Notes: generated by a model from the letters alone, not told the origin. Positions 33,065 to 45,730 are shown, counted from the stretch's first letter. The stretch is DNA of 64,000 nt from Megaustenia siamemsis (GCA_032433765.1 JAVIAB010000139.1:46620421-46684420), one strand, 5' to 3'. Numbers and translations are program-made.

Positions 33065-34261
33065 ATCATTATGCCCCTGGCCTGCTGGCGTAGGTGATCA
33101 TGTCTCTCCATAACTTTCGATCTCGGCAGCTATTTATCATTTTTTTTGTTGACCTTCTGCCAAGTCATTCTTTTAAGCTGTCAGTTATTTTTTCTCTTTC
33201 TTTGCTTCCCTCTATCGCTTCGTCCCTCAATTTTTCCAGTTGTTACAATATATTTCAGTTGTTCTCTTCTCATTACATGGCCAAATAATGATGATTGTTT
33301 CTTCCTAATATTGGAAATTAGCTCTCTTTTTGCTTTCACCTCTCTCAGAACATCTTCATTACTCTTCTTAACTGTCCATGGTACTCTCAACATTCTTCTG
33401 TAAAACCACATTTCTACAGACTCCAGTGATTTTCTTGTTTGCTGTCCTATTGTCCATGATTCGCATCCATATATTAAGACTGGCTCTACGTAACATTTAA
33501 GAACTCCTCTTTTTCTTGTTTCTATTGTCAAAAATGGATTGCATAGTATCTTCCTCATTTTTTGGAAAGATGCTTTTGCCTGAGCCATTCTGCATCTCAC
33601 CTCTTTTGTACATCTTCCGTCTGAGGTTAACAAAGTTCCCAAATATTTAAATTCATTTACATGTTTTAATATTGTTACACTTGTCTTTATTCTGCACTGA
33701 GGTGATGTCTTTTTCTTTGTTGCTACCATTACCTCTGTATTTTTGCTTTCTTTCACTATAATGTTAAACATTTCTTGTAACTCATTTTCACTCTTAGCGA
33801 TTAAGACTGTATCATCAGCATCTATCTATCTATTGACCTTTCGAGCCGTAGCCGGCCCATAGGGCGTAGACCAAGATACTACTCCTCTTATCTGAATGTT
33901 TGTTTTAGCTGTTTTCAATTCTTTTAAAGATATTTTATCAAATCTCGCCATTTGTTTTTGTTCTGTGCAAGCAGCTCTATCTCATTGAGGGAGCCGAATC
34001 CTGCTGCTTTTGCCTCTCTCATCAATGTTCTTCTCAGTGTCTCTCTGGGTCTTCCTCTTTTTCTCTTACCTTTCGTTTCCCATACGAGGGCTTGCTTTGC
34101 TATTCGGTTATTATCTCTTCTCATCACATGTCCATCGTCTTTTCTTTATTACTGAAGATATTAGTGGTTATCATCAGCATACCTTAGATTATTTATATTA
34201 TGACCTCCAATTGTTATTCCAGGCATGCCCCTTAAAATAATCTCACTATAAATATTAAAGT
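33065..34261 (-). pseudogene. LINE-A fragment, split by a LINE-B insertion
   Basis: Contains the longest continuous LINE-A frame in the window (33181-33771, 196 codons on the minus strand): MVATKKKTSPQ, KYLGTLLTSDGRCTKEV, YGCESWTIGQQTRKSL, RRMLRVPWTVKKSNED, then a frameshift near 33200 in the RGKQR region. The reverse transcriptase portion from SENELQEM upstream continues on the far side of the insertion at 34170-34261 (YADD region and GMPGITIGG). The 3' tail is at about 33060-33072 and is eroded. Confidence 0.92.
33821..34169 (-). pseudogene. LINE-B fragment nested in LINE-A, 10-bp target duplication
   Basis: ATCATCAGCA at 33811-33820 and 34170-34179 flanks a 349-bp copy whose tail, TCTATCTATCTATTGACC, lies at the left. 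Removing it restores the LINE-A sequence GTATCATCAGCATACCTTAG seen at 18439-18458. On the minus strand it keeps MMRRDNNRIAKQALVWETKG, KRKRGRPRETLRRTLMREAK and a GFGSLNEIELLAQ run in one frame (33924-34127). Confidence 0.95.
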
Positions 34262-34564
34262 TAGTTATTATAGTACTAGTTATTCTATAATTCTGTAAAC
34301 TAGCACTATAACTAATTTTATTTCCTTTCCATGCCATAATTTAAATATATTGTGGCTTCTTATGTATGAATTTATTTTATGCTTTGTTTCTTAAATGTCA
34401 TTTTTTTTTATACTGCTGACTTCCACTCATATGACTTTAGTTAATTATACATTTCTTTTTAAATATAACATAATTTTTTACACATAATGCAAAAAAAAAT
34501 TACATGTAAACAATATTAGAGAAGTAAAACATTCTTAATATTATGAGATTGTGTTCTTGCTATT

Positions 34565-34995
34565 TGGTTGGTTGCGTTCGCCCGATGACTAAAGTATTCT
34601 AGAGTATCGTAGTAGACTAGAATATTCCTCATTATCATCCGCCCTTACAAGGATGTAGTGGACGTGTCTGCATTGTGTTGTGGTTTGCAGTATAACTGTT
34701 ATATTTGCGCCTTTCGGCCCAACACATCCGACTTCAGCACGACATTTTTGAGTACCGAGTTGTCTTCCCTCTTCGATCCCTTCACGCTTGGCCAGACTAG
34801 ACAGGTTAGTCTGGTACTGGAGGCACCACGGAGAGTGGAGCAGGGTCTGGATGGTTTTGGTTCACCAATCCTGGCGCAAGCCATCAGCTGTGGGTCACTG
34901 ACAACTTCCAGCTCTGGTGCTGGTAGGCCGTTCTTGCTATTTAAAGACTGCAATAAAAGCAGACACATCTTAACTGGAAGTTGCAAAGGAATATG
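34565..34995. repeat. GC-richer dispersed repeat, member 2
   Basis: An island visibly richer in G+C than its surroundings, containing TTTCGGCCCAACACATCCGA and open frames on both strands (119 codons on +, 95 on -). Parts match 28640-28975 and, weakly, 61025-61365. Repeat membership makes a host gene unlikely. Element type unknown. Confidence 0.45.
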
Positions 34996-35097
34996 TTACA
35001 TTACAAAACACCTATGAATAATGACTGGCGGCAATAACAGATGGATATCTTTTTTATTTCCATTGAGCAAATATAATACTAATGAGAGGGAAACCTA

Positions 35098-35960
35098 ATC
35101 ATCATCACGTTCTGTCTCCGCATCGAAGGTTGGCGACCATAGAGCGCCATTCTGCTCGTCTCTTGTTTTGATGGTGCAGGTTGTCATATGCTCACTTGTC
35201 CCTCTTTTGATGTTTAGCATCCATGTTAGTCTTGGTCTAGTTCTTTAACCTTGTATTTTCCCCTCCAAGATTACTTTTAGTAGGCCGCTGTGTCTTTAAC
35301 TTGCCCCAAAAATATCATTTGTCTTGTTTGAATTGTGTTTAGCAGTTCTCTTTTCATTTTTAGTTGTTTTAAGACTGTTTTCTTTCCATCCAATTCTTCT
35401 ATAAATCCACATTTCAAAGGTTTCAATTTTCTGTTTTGTTGTCTCATCTAATGCGTATGTTTCTGCACCATACAGGAATGTTGAGAAGAAATAACATTTT
35501 GCTATTCTTATTAGTTTTAGCCCTGGTGTTATTTGTTTGAATGTTAGTATATTTTTCATGGTATTAAAATTACTTTTTTTTCCCATTCCTATTCTTTTTG
35601 TTTATTTCAGTTCTACATTATCCGTGACTTGTTATAGTAAGGCCAAGGTAGCTGTAGCTCTCAATTGCCTCTAGGTTTCTTCCTTCAAACTTGATATCCA
35701 CTTGTAGGTTTTGAGTATTATCTTTGTTTATGATCATAGTTTTAATCTTTTTGATATTCATATCTAAATTATATTTTTTGCTTGTCACGTTTAAGTTAAT
35801 GTAAATCTTTAGGATTTTCTGCTAGTAATACAGTATCATCAGTATATCTTAGGTTATTGATTATCTTTCCATTAATGTTTATGCCTGGCATCTCTGTGGT
35901 GATAGAATACATCCCTGTCTTACTCCTCTTTTCATATCAATTGGTGTACAGTTTTTTGTG
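35098..35960 (-). pseudogene. LINE-E fragment (RTE-like)
   Basis: Minus strand, from right: a YTDDTVLLAE-like motif C (about 35825-35860), NLEAIESYSYLGLTI, then a 96-codon frame with FKQITPGLKLIRIAKCYFFS and TFLYGAETYALDETTKQKIE, TFEMWIYRRIGWKEN. Further left NTIQTRQMIFLG and a damaged C-terminus reach about 35100. Frameshifted and inactive, and clearly different from LINE-A and LINE-B. Confidence 0.8.
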
Positions 35961-37495
35961 TTATATTTTATTATTGCCGCAAACAGCAACCTAGTATATT
36001 TTGAATAAACCATTGCAAAATATCATGATTACTATTTCATGCCAGAAATATTAAATACATTATTTAAAATCAAGGAGGCTAGTTTGAACAATACAGTAAT
36101 TTCTAGGTATATACTGAGTGTAGTGAAAACACTTATTTATTTTTTTTGTAATGATATGTTGTACTGTGCCTATATATCTTTATGAAATTATCCTTAAAAC
36201 TGAATATATTACTATAATATTCAATTTAATTACAATATTTCATCAAACAAAAATGTGCAGAAATCAAATCTGCTGAGTATTTAAATGTAACCATGATCAT
36301 AAAAAACAGTTTTAATCAACAGAAGAAACTTAAAAAATAAGAACCAATGCTTAACTATCAAATCTGTCTTAATTCAAAGTTGTGAATTTTTAGCACTGTG
36401 TTATATTTATTGCGTAAAGCACATTAAAATGAGCATAGTGGTGGAGACAACTTGATAAGTATTTGTTAGTGCTATTTTCAATAAATACTTTATCATATCT
36501 ACAAATTGCAAACAACATTAAATATGAATGATATTTCACTATTACCACTCCCATCTAATATATTTATGTCAACAAAATGCAAAAAAAAATCTTTTTATTT
36601 ATAACACTCCTATTTATTCAGGCACTGTTTCTTATAACATGTTTCCTGGGCACCATCAACTTTGTTGTCTCTGTATGGCAGTGATGAAACTTGTCCTATT
36701 TCTCCATTAATTATCATTTGTAACAATATTGCTGAAGATTTATTTATTTATTTTTTTTTTTATGTACAGCATCTACTTTCAAACACACTCCCACCCAAAA
36801 CCTCATGGATGTTGAATTAGTGGAGTCAACTTTAGTTTCATTTTGCTCTGTATTTCATTTAATACATATAATTAATATCCTTCACTGTAGCATTTTGAAG
36901 GTGGTATAGGGATGTAAAGCTTATGTCATTGTTCATCAAACACAATAAATATAGCAGTAAAAGCTGTTCTGATTATTTTTTCAGTTATTTTCACTAACCA
37001 CTGGCAGTGAAAGAATGTATGTATGATTGTTAGCACAGTTTCCATGCAGATTTCTCTTCTATAGTTAGTATTTTGTCCAAATAAAATAAACTACCAAAAA
37101 CTGTTCAATTAGATGTAATTTTTTTTTAAATTAACGCACTGTGATAACAAGCTATGACACCATTATGACATTGAATCAATTCTGAACTACACAGATACAA
37201 CAAATGAAATTTTTTGCTCATCTGGAAAGAGTGCATAGAGATTCTATACCATAAAAACATATATTAAAAGAGAAAAAAGGAAGGATTTTGTTGTTTCACA
37301 ATGCAACCAAGGCATGTCTGTCACTATGTCAGCCCATGAACAAGAACAGAATATGACCACAGCCAAGAAGTTACATAAATGTCCTAATTATCTCCATTTT
37401 CACACTTTAATTTCCAGCAATATGTTGCTTCTCTCAAACACTTAACAAAGGAAGATATAGGAGTATAAGTAGAGGGATCAATTAATATCTTAATT
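35961..37495. other. AT-rich intergenic DNA
   Basis: No gene or repeat recognised. Confidence 0.5.
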
Positions 37496-37499
37496 GTGC

Positions 37500-37725
37500 A
37501 CTTATATGAGGACATTTCAATATTTTCCTACTCCACCTCTCCATGGTGACCCTTGGAAACAGACTAACCAGACAATGGGTGATTGAAGTGGGAAGGCAAC
37601 CCAGTATCTAAAATGATCATGCTAAAGTAGGATGAGTTGGGCCAAAATTGCAGATATCACAGCTTGCTGTAAACTACAACACAATGCATCTATACCCACT
37701 AATGTCAAAGCAAGGAGAGATAATG
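37500..37725 (+). mobile_element. SINE-3 copy (partial)
   Basis: CCACCTCTCCATGGTGACCC, GGAAACAGACTAACCAGAC, GGGAAGGCAACCCAGTAT, ATCACAGCTTGCTGTAAACT, then ACAATGCATCTATACCCACT. The same order as 38900-39160 and 46975-47240; the front is lost. Confidence 0.72.
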
Positions 37726-37926
37726 AAGGAGAAGCCGTTTTCAGGTAAATGGAGAAGAATTTATAAATACATGTAGCTTCTCCAATTACCAATATAAATG
37801 ACCATCAATATAACATTTAATAATTCAGAAGATGTTACATTTATAAAGGTTCTTTTTGAATCCTTGCAAGTGTATGTTCTACTTAACAATAATCAGCTGA
37901 AGCATAGAAACGTATGTGTGCATGTG

Positions 37927-37945
37927 AGAGAGAGAGAGAGAGAAA
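37927..37945. repeat. short (GA)n tract
   Basis: GAGAGAGAGAGAGAGAG in otherwise unremarkable DNA. Confidence 0.9.
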
Positions 37946-38034
37946 AAACGAGAATATAAGCCTAGCAAAGTATTTTATGCAACACAAGCTGATAGAGAGA
38001 CAGATGTTAACAGTGACTATAACCCATTCTTGGA

Positions 38035-38345
38035 AAGGTAAAACATTTTGGCCATGTGATGAGAAGAGACAACAAGAGTATCTCATAGTATGCCCTCAAA
38101 TGGCAACCAGAGGATAAAAGAAAAAGAGGCAGACCTTGTGAAACATCAAAAAGAACACTGAGGCAAAAGGCAACAAAAGCAGGCATTAGTTCCCTTGCCA
38201 ACATTGGAAGGCTCATCCAGAATAGGGACATGTGGTGAGATACAATGCAGATTCTGTGCAAAGTCTGACAAATAGCAAAAATAATTCGGTACGGAGTTTG
38301 TGCCCCATATGTTGACTTTGGCTCAAAGGACAATAGAGAGATAAA
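38035..38345 (+). pseudogene. LINE-C 3' fragment (RTE-like)
   Basis: Encodes in broken frame HFGHVMRRDN, KRKRGRPCETSKRTLR and AGISSLANIGRLIQNRDMW, a relative of the LINE-B C-terminus, followed by TTTGTGCCCCATATGTTGAC and GGCTCAAAGGACAATAGAGA, analogous to the LINE-B terminus CGGCTCGAAAGGTCAATAGA. It ends in GAGAGATAAA. 5'-truncated. Confidence 0.8.
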
Positions 38346-38529
38346 ACAAGAGCTATATGGCTAAACTGGCCAGGAGTTGAAAAAAAATGCCAACAATTAA
38401 AAGCACCTTAATAGCAGACAGTATTAAAAAAGGGTTCCCTCTAAGATTTAAGTTTTTTGGGAATACCATGTACCCATATTTTTCAATGACCAACAGTACA
38501 CTTTATAGGTTATATAAAAAAAAAAGTCA

Positions 38530-38765
38530 AGTGCTCCCGTCACGCCAAGTGGAATATAGTGTTAGTGACCACACATTTTACAGACCCTCGGCACATGCTT
38601 TTTGGGGTAATGTGGTCGGTATTACGCCCGTGCTGCTTTAATTTCCCAGAAAAAATTCCAGTACCCATTAAAGGCTGGGTGAACCGGAAGCCGTCGGTTG
38701 GGATCGAACCTTACCTCTTGTCCTTGTGGTCCAGTTCACTAACCACTGAGCTATCGCGGCTCCCA
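38530..38765 (-). mobile_element. SINE-1 copy
   Basis: Full length on the minus strand. The head at right reads AGCTATCGCGGCTCCC on the + strand and the 3' palindrome, CACGCCAAGTGG, is at the left, shortened by a small deletion (GTGGAATATAGTG). Confidence 0.9.
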
Positions 38766-38900
38766 CATTTTATAGGTGGTGTGGTTTATATCACTCCGGG
38801 GCATCTTACTTTGCAGAAAAATCCAGTATCTACTTATGGCTGGGTGAAACTAGGAGCTGCCAATCAGAACTGAACCTGACCTTAGGCAGAGGCACCTATC
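38766..38900 (-). mobile_element. diverged SINE-1-like copy adjoining SINE-1
   Basis: CATTTTATAGGTGGTGTGGT, ATCCAGTATCTACTTATGGC, TGGGTGAAACTAGGAGCTGC and TGACCTTAGGCAGAGGCACC follow the SINE-1 body in the same order and orientation but are much more diverged. An older copy or a related family. Confidence 0.55.
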
Positions 38901-39165
38901 AGTACCAGAGCTGAAAGCAGCTAGTGACTCATAGCTGACTGCATATGTCAGGATTAGTGAACTAGAACTGTCCAGATCCTAAACCACCTCTTCAAAGTGA
39001 ACCTAGAAGACTAACCAAATGAGTAGAGATTGGATTGAAAAGGCAACCTGGTAGTCAAAAATGTCATGATGAAACTAATATGTTGGATTTAAAGGTTGGA
39101 ATATCACAACTTTTCTGCAAATCACACCACCAGGCATATATGCCTATCTAATACCCTTTTAAGGG
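38900..39165 (+). mobile_element. SINE-3 copy
   Basis: GCTGAAAGCAGCTAGTGACT, CATAGCTGACTGCATATGTC, AGGATTAGTGAACTAGAACT, GTCCAGATCCT, AGGCAACCTGGTAGTCAAAA, TGTCATGATGAAACT and a tail with AATATCACAACTTTTCTGCA. Best compared with 46975-47240. Confidence 0.75.
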
Positions 39166-39239
39166 CAGATGACAAAAGAGGGTTATTAATATCTTTAGAC
39201 AAGTGAAAGGAAGAAAGACAGAAAAAAGAGAGAGAAAAC

Positions 39240-39298
39240 CTGACCTCTTGTCCTTAGTAATCGAATTTATATACAACTGAACTACCTTGGCTCCCATA
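39240..39298 (-). mobile_element. SINE-1 head fragment
   Basis: On the minus strand, GGGAGCCAAGGTAGTTCAGT and ACTAAGGACAAGAGGTCAGG correspond to the SINE-1 tRNA-like head. The body is absent. Confidence 0.6.
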
Positions 39299-39458
39299 AG
39301 GTATTAAAGAGCAAAGGATAACAGTCTGTCTTTCCATCTACTCTTCCATCCTTCCAAAAAATGAAGTTAAGAAGTGAAGAAGTTCATATTATTGAAACTC
39401 TATAGAAGATCAAATTTTAACATCTGTAAACAAACATAATTAATTGTCTATGTTTATG

Positions 39459-39560
39459 GCTTGGCAGAAGGTCAACAACAGAAATGATAAATAACTGTCG
39501 AGATCAAAAGTTGTGGAGAGACATGACCACCTACGACAGCAGGCACGGCACTTGATGTTT
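39459..39560 (+). pseudogene. LINE-A terminal fragment
   Basis: About 100 bp: ATGGCTTGGCAGAAGGTCAA through the coding end to GGCACTTGATG, so only the last 30 or so codons of the LINE-A protein and its 3' end. Confidence 0.8.
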
Positions 39561-39649
39561 AGTTTATGGAGACACATGGCCATTGATGAGTAATATTACA
39601 AAAAGTATCATTGCCTTAATGGTTTTATTTTTTGGTTCACTGAAACCAA

Positions 39650-40232
39650 ATGTTTCAAATACTTGGGCACAATAACATCAGATGGGAGATGCACCACAGA
39701 AATAAAAAGCAGAATAACTCAGGCCAAAATAGCATTTCAGAAGGTTAAAAATATCTTATGCAACAAATCTATGTCAATAAAAATGAGAAAGAGAGTTCAT
39801 CTGTGCTATAAAGAACCAATTCTGACCTATGGAAGCGAATCATGGACAGTAGACAAACAAATGAAAAGACGAGTAGAGGCCACAGAGATGGGATTTCTCA
39901 GAAGAATGTTGAAAGTTCCCTGGACAGCTAAAAAGACCAATGAGGAAGTTCTCAAAGAGGCCAACACAAAAAGGAAGCTCTTAAAAAAACATCAGAAAGA
40001 AACAATCAACATTTTTCAAGCACATCATGAGAAGAGGAAAGTTGGAATACTTGGTTACAATTGGCAAAATAAAAGGAAAGAGAGATCGCGGATGACAAAG
40101 AGAGAAAATAATGGATAGCTTGGTGTCATGGCATGGAAAACAGTCAACAACAGAACTGATATGATGCACTATAGATAAAAGATTGTGGAGGGACATGATC
40201 ACCTATGCCAACCAGTATGGCACATGATGATG
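39650..40232 (+). pseudogene. LINE-A2 3' fragment
   Basis: A 151-codon frame from 39663 with SDGRCTTEIKSRITQAKIAF, SYGSESWTVDK-type segment, GFLRRMLKVPWTAKKTNEE and TKRKLLKKHQKETINIF, after which a frameshift (HH instead of the G-H-x-M-R-R motif) separates the C-terminus. Ends CAGTATGGCACATGATGATG. Second copy of the subfamily at 7005-7803. Confidence 0.87.
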
Positions 40233-43200
40233 AAACCAAAGGAAGAATTCAGCAGAATAGTCCAATGTACCACAATAAAAATATACTTTTTTTTTAAATA
40301 GTGAAAGGTTCACTGTATTAACACATAAAGAAGTGTCACAAACACTGTAAGGTCATTGGATGGTGTGATGATGCCTACCCTTTTATTTCTCTCTGTTAAT
40401 GTGTGTTCAGAGATGACTGATGAGGTTGTAAAAGGCTTGAAGTATCTGCTACAATAAGGGCATGCTGAGTGTTTCTCTGTCAAAGGTGACGATTATGTGT
40501 TGAAGTTTAAAATGTGAAGTATGGTGTCATTTACATATTGTTTCCTCATAGTGTGACAGCTGTGCATTTTACATCATGTAAAATTATAATTCCACTATAG
40601 CCATCTTCTCATTTCAATACACAAAATATTCATACCAGTAAACCTGTTATTTATTACACACACTGTAGGCCACAGTTAACTCTAAATGAACAAGTTTTCA
40701 AGTTCTTTTGACTTTTATAGATGAAGTGGGTTTATTAACAAAACATACATTTCATAAAAAGCTGTATTAGTCTTTCATTCATATTTAGATAAACATCTTA
40801 CGCTTAATGAATACAAAAATAAGTTCACAACAACAAGAGTATAAAGAAGAAACTGAAACATTTAACTATGTAGTAGTCATTTTTTTTTCATCAAAAATGT
40901 TTAAACCTGGAATGAAATTGAAGATTAGATTTCAACTCCAGTTCAATGCCCTAAAAGTAAACATATCAAATAGCCTCAGAAAATGATGGCCAGCTTCTAG
41001 TGGTACCACTATTTATAATAGGAAATGTAGAAACAGATGAGCTGTTTGTGTCACATGAGAACCTAATGTTCCTGATGGTTTGAAATCTCTAGTGGCAATT
41101 CACCAGGTGCCAAAAAAATGAGATTTTGGTATAAAGACCACAGAAAATCAGTCTGAAAGATGCAAGAACTTGCTTGAAATTAATCAGTGCCACAACCATT
41201 CTAAAAAATAAAATATAGATTATTACAACCTGAGATTATGGAAAGATATGAGTTTTTAAATAATAAAAAAAACTTTTGAATCGATATAACAATAAGCACA
41301 AGATATCCTAATTATTTTTTAGATGGTACCGATTTAAGCTGTCTTCTTAATGAAAAAAAAGACTTACATACACAATTCATTGAATATAGAGAAGTTTTCA
41401 AGCCATATATAGTACAATACTGCATCTTTTATTTATTATTTAGGTGACCTGCAGTAACAGAGTTAACAAGTTTAAGTGAATGTTATAAGAAGATAAGGTC
41501 AAGCTGAAAAACTAAAGGCTGTGGCATGATTCATTAAGAAATGAAACAGGTGCTTTGGCAAGATGTTGATACTTCTTGTGGCATATATTTTTGTTGAGGC
41601 TGAGACATACCATAATGTCAATATAATTTTAAAAGAAAATGAAAAAAAAAATCACCATACACATCAAAAACTGGTCTGAAAGACCTTGTCACAATTGGAA
41701 AGATTTAGGGCAAAGGAAGCTATGGAAGACAAGAAATAAGATGGGACAGTTGGAAATAAAATAAATTAAAGTACTAGAAAGTTCAAAAAGACATTTGAAT
41801 AGAGAGTTGATTATCATCAGTGTCATTAGTCATGACATATGATTGATGTTATTAACACTGAATCCTCTTAATATACAAAACATCTTTTGAGTCCAATATG
41901 TATACAATGTACGTTCAATGTCTAACTGTGATAGAAGACTAAAATTAATTTATAGTTATACGCATTTAAAAAATACTCTTTAAAAAATATTATTTTACAA
42001 ACAGACATCAAGGTTAAACTATTTTGCTTCATAGACTTCATCTGCTAAAAAAAATAATGACAAACTGTTATGTAATTTATTAAAAAAAATAAAGGATTCT
42101 ACTTTTAGATGAATGCATGAATAAAGGGAGACAATTTTTTGGCAAAAATAAAGGCATAATGGGAGAAAATATGGGGAAGAATAAATTCAGAAAGACAAAA
42201 AGAATAATCAGTGATGGCACAATACGGTTGGGATAATGAGTATCATAATGAAGGAGGACACTTAAAAGTTGTGGAGAAAACTGGCTTGGGCACCAGCGAC
42301 ACATGACACAACGGCGATGGGTATATGGCACAATTTGATTTCGACACAAAACTCACATAAACATTCAATTATGTTGTTACTAAGTCCACTTTGTGGAGAA
42401 GGGGGAATAAAGTGCATGTGTGTGTAAAATTATACTTGTGGCTGATAAATGACTTTGCAGTATTAAATGTTACTGATTCTCACTCTCCAGCATTTCAATA
42501 CATTGGAAAATGTGTGGATGAATGGAAGTTTTAGCTGAAAAAATAAATAATAAAATATAAGAGCGATGACCCTTAAATGATCCTGATGTTGATATATTAG
42601 TCTTTAATCTCTGCCACCTGGTTCATAACTACTGCTCAACAGGGTTACATCTGAATATCAGATCTACTCCTGCTGTAATTCACTCTATAGTGTTTTCTGT
42701 CACTCTATTGTAAGGAGCATAAATGAACTCTATGCACTTAATAAGCCCCATTCTCCTATAACAGATTATTTGGAGCCTACTGACAATTCCAAAAGCTCAC
42801 TGGTTATTCTTTTCTAGCAACTTGCTCAACTCAATAAAGAACTGATGTGCTTAAAAGAAAACATATTCTGTAACTTTGTAATAATATTTGTTATCAAACT
42901 ACAAAGTGATATTGAAATGTATATATTATAAAGTGAGTGTTCACTTAAATATGTTAATAGCTATTTAAAGTATGGGGAATGTGATATCACAGGAAGGTTC
43001 GAGACCAAGTTTGCTTTATTATCCAACATCTGACTTGGGAGGGAACAACCATGGGGAAAAATAAAATGAATATGTGATAAAAGAATATATAGATTGGGAA
43101 GCAATCTATCATTCTCCTGCAGTGCAAGTGTTTTGGCATATTAGCTGCTTGAAACTTGAAGGCCTACATCAGAACTACCAGGTGTCTTCATCCTGTCACC

Positions 43201-44463
43201 TGCTGCATTATGTACCTACAGGTAAATTTACATTCTAATTGGATATTGCCAGTCTATATCAGACCAAACAGTTGCTTACTAGAAATCTCATACCTGAATT
43301 TAACCATGTTTAACATTTAGCCACAATTACTTAACACAGTCACCTGTAAGAAACCTTATTTTTAATACCATGGGTTCACATATATCACAAATGTACTTGT
43401 GATTCTGTCTTTCATGGCCTGCTTCAAGCAATTTTATTCTTCCCAGCTAAAATACATGATGAGGAAATTACCTACACTTATCTCTTGACTGGAATCACTC
43501 ACTCCCCACTCCTGTGTAAGACATTTGGTGTGATCTCCTTTCTGCCAATTGATAAATAGTGACAGCCAGTAAAACAGTCACAACACCTGGATGTGATTAT
43601 CAACTCCAGCAATTTCCTTCTGCCCACCTCCCTTACGGTGTTGTGGCCAATGGTTGCTGGTTAATCTAGCAATACTCTTTACAAGCCAAATGTCTCTTGT
43701 TTGCCCTATTATGTTTATGGCAAACTAGAATTATGAAATGTTCCTACCTTATGCATCATTAATAGTTTTAAATAAAATTAAAATTTATATTATTTTTTTT
43801 CTAGAAAAAACAGAACACAAATCTTTTCATATTCATTTAGTTAGACTATTTTAGGGTATGCCTGTAGATCTGAAAAACGCTGCATATAAATCTATGACAC
43901 TGGGACAAACTGTATGAGCAGCTTTTGTACAATTTAAAAAATTAATGGAATGGCACAGAAATTAAACATGTGACTTCAGAATTGTCTATATGTTATGGTT
44001 TTATGTTTACATTTGATAACCAGTGCAAAGTGAACAGAGGCAAACATGTGAGCTATGCCACAGAAAGAGTTGAGGTGTAAAAGAAATAACTTAATACATC
44101 CACAAACTCACAAAAACATGTACAGAAAACTTGTGAAAGAAGAATGCATTAAATATACAAAGATATAATTCTTGTAAGAAACTAATAATTTTATATTTAC
44201 GATGCTTCACACAATGTGCATATAATGACATAAGCTCATAAACAATAAATGACGCATATAAATTACATTCAGGACTTCAGTGGTAAAAATGAAAGTGGCT
44301 GATTGTGAGCGGTTAATGATGGCTGAATGCTGTGCTTACCATTAGATCACACAAAAATCATTGTTTGTAATTATCAACAACAATGTAATAAGCACTAAAG
44401 TTCACAAATTGTGGGGGAAAAGACAAAGTTACAATATACTATAGTGTTGTATGATGTATATTT
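40233..44463. other. 4.2-kb AT-rich stretch without recognised genes or repeats
   Basis: The longest region in the window free of any LINE, SINE or tandem array I recognise. An 89-codon minus-strand frame at 42080-42349 has no domain-like content. It lies downstream of the FKBP-like gene's last exon, so part may be its 3' UTR, but no poly(A) site was fixed. Confidence 0.5.
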
Positions 44464-44464
44464 T

Positions 44465-44511
44465 GTTAATACAATATTTGGAATTTTATATATATATAAT
44501 TAATATATATA

Positions 44512-44543
<32 letters not shown>

Positions 44544-44552
44544 TGTGTGTGT
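44465..44552. repeat. (TA)n(TG)n microsatellite
   Basis: Interrupted TATATA passing into TGTGTG with one TTG break. Confidence 0.95.
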
Positions 44553-44639
44553 GACATATAATTAATGATAAAAATATTATACAAAGAGATGCTCAATATT
44601 AGGGAGGGATTCTCCAATAGTATTTTAATCCCAACATTT

Positions 44640-44820
44640 GAAAGGAATTCTAAAAGTTAATTTGATTCAGATTTTTGAAGAAAAGAACTCCAAAGATTAC
44701 TTAAAGTCTGATATCTGAAAAGAACTCCAATGGTTAAACTCTGATATTTGAAAAGAACTCCAATGGTTAAACTCTGATATATGAAATGAATTAAATGATT
44801 ACTTCAATCCCAATATTTGA
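44640..44820. repeat. 33-bp tandem repeat, about five degenerate copies
   Basis: Unit GGTTAAACTCTGATATTTGA plus AAAGAACTCCAAT. The two copies near 44715-44770 are near-identical; flanking ones are diverged. Confidence 0.8.
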
Positions 44821-45658
44821 GACTCTTTGTGGTACTCCATTTCAGTATGACACAACAACATTATAATTTTCAATATAAGTTTGAGTATGTTGAATTTTGT
44901 GACACATAGGAAAAAAAAAAACTGAGATTTTGAAACACATACTAAATGAGAAGTAGGCTGCCTTGATAAAGTTAAAGGGGCTAGGTTTAACATAACAACT
45001 CATCTCAGGCCCCCATCAGTCTCTGCAAAGGACCACTCCAGAAAATCCTATGCTATTATTGCATTGCAATTTTGTTTATGGAAGAGAATGGATCCCCTAA
45101 CATACTACTGTCTAGTCCTCTTAAAATTCTTGATTTTACTCTAGATGAAAAGGCTTTGAGACTAAATAAACTATCAAACTGTCACAACAGAAATCACAGC
45201 CACTTATTAAGCAATCATGAACAAAAAAAAACTGTCATAGTGACAATCAGTTGATTTCTGCATTCACTCCATTATCATAAAAAATTGTCAAAAGAGACCC
45301 AGATCAACAAATAGATGACATTGTTTACATAGTTCCTTAATGAAAAGAAATAGCAGCAAAATATCTTCAAAAGGAATTATTCAGTCCTTGACATGGTAAC
45401 AGATAATATGGGCAGGATAATCCACATTTTTGTCAAAATGTATGTCTCAGCATTACATTACTTCAGGTCTTCCATACAAACACAGGTCAAGTACTGACAG
45501 CTAACTTCAGCATTGGTTCAAATATCATGGATAATAGCTTTGAAATGTACAACTTGTGACAAATCAGATACATGACATTAATTAATTATCATAAAGGCTG
45601 GTTTGGTGATATTCTGACTGACTGTAGAATCTGTCCAAACAGCATCTTCTCACTCCTG
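44821..45658. other. DNA downstream of the FKBP-like stop codon
   Basis: On the minus strand this is the region immediately 3' of the FKBP-like coding end and may be 3' UTR. No repeat recognised. Confidence 0.45.
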
Positions 45659-45730
45659 TCATTCCATCTTTAGAAGTTCAATGTCAAAAATAAGGGTGGC
45701 ATTTTTTGGAATAGTATTAACAGTTAAGAA
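45659..45730 (-). CDS. FKBP1-like gene, C-terminal exon
   Basis: The minus strand encodes IPKNATLIFDIELLKME and a TGA stop (45659-45661), the last two beta strands of an FKBP-type prolyl isomerase. The Ile-Pro before an Asn-Ala-Thr-Leu strand and the Phe-Asp-x-Glu-Leu-Leu ending, including the pocket-lining Phe, are diagnostic of the FKBP12 group. The start is uncertain. The only AG in reach without an in-frame stop is at 45731-45732 (TTGTAG), giving 24 codons beginning F-L-T-V-N-T in phase 0. The upstream exon (52932-53001) ends best in phase 1, which would instead fit a start at 45720 after TG. Either a non-canonical site, an unseen microexon or a broken junction is implied. Intron content upstream includes the Sailor-like element. 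Confidence 0.72.
   Translation of the reverse strand, partial: FLTVNTIPKNATLIFDIELLKME

Noticed and set aside
34658..35017. 119-codon plus-strand frame as a host gene
   Set aside because: The block shares pieces with 28.7 kb and 61.1 kb, so it is more likely a dispersed repeat; no start context or domain.
42080..42349. 89-codon minus-strand frame
   Set aside because: Hydrophobic, low-information composition from AT-rich DNA; no family recognised.
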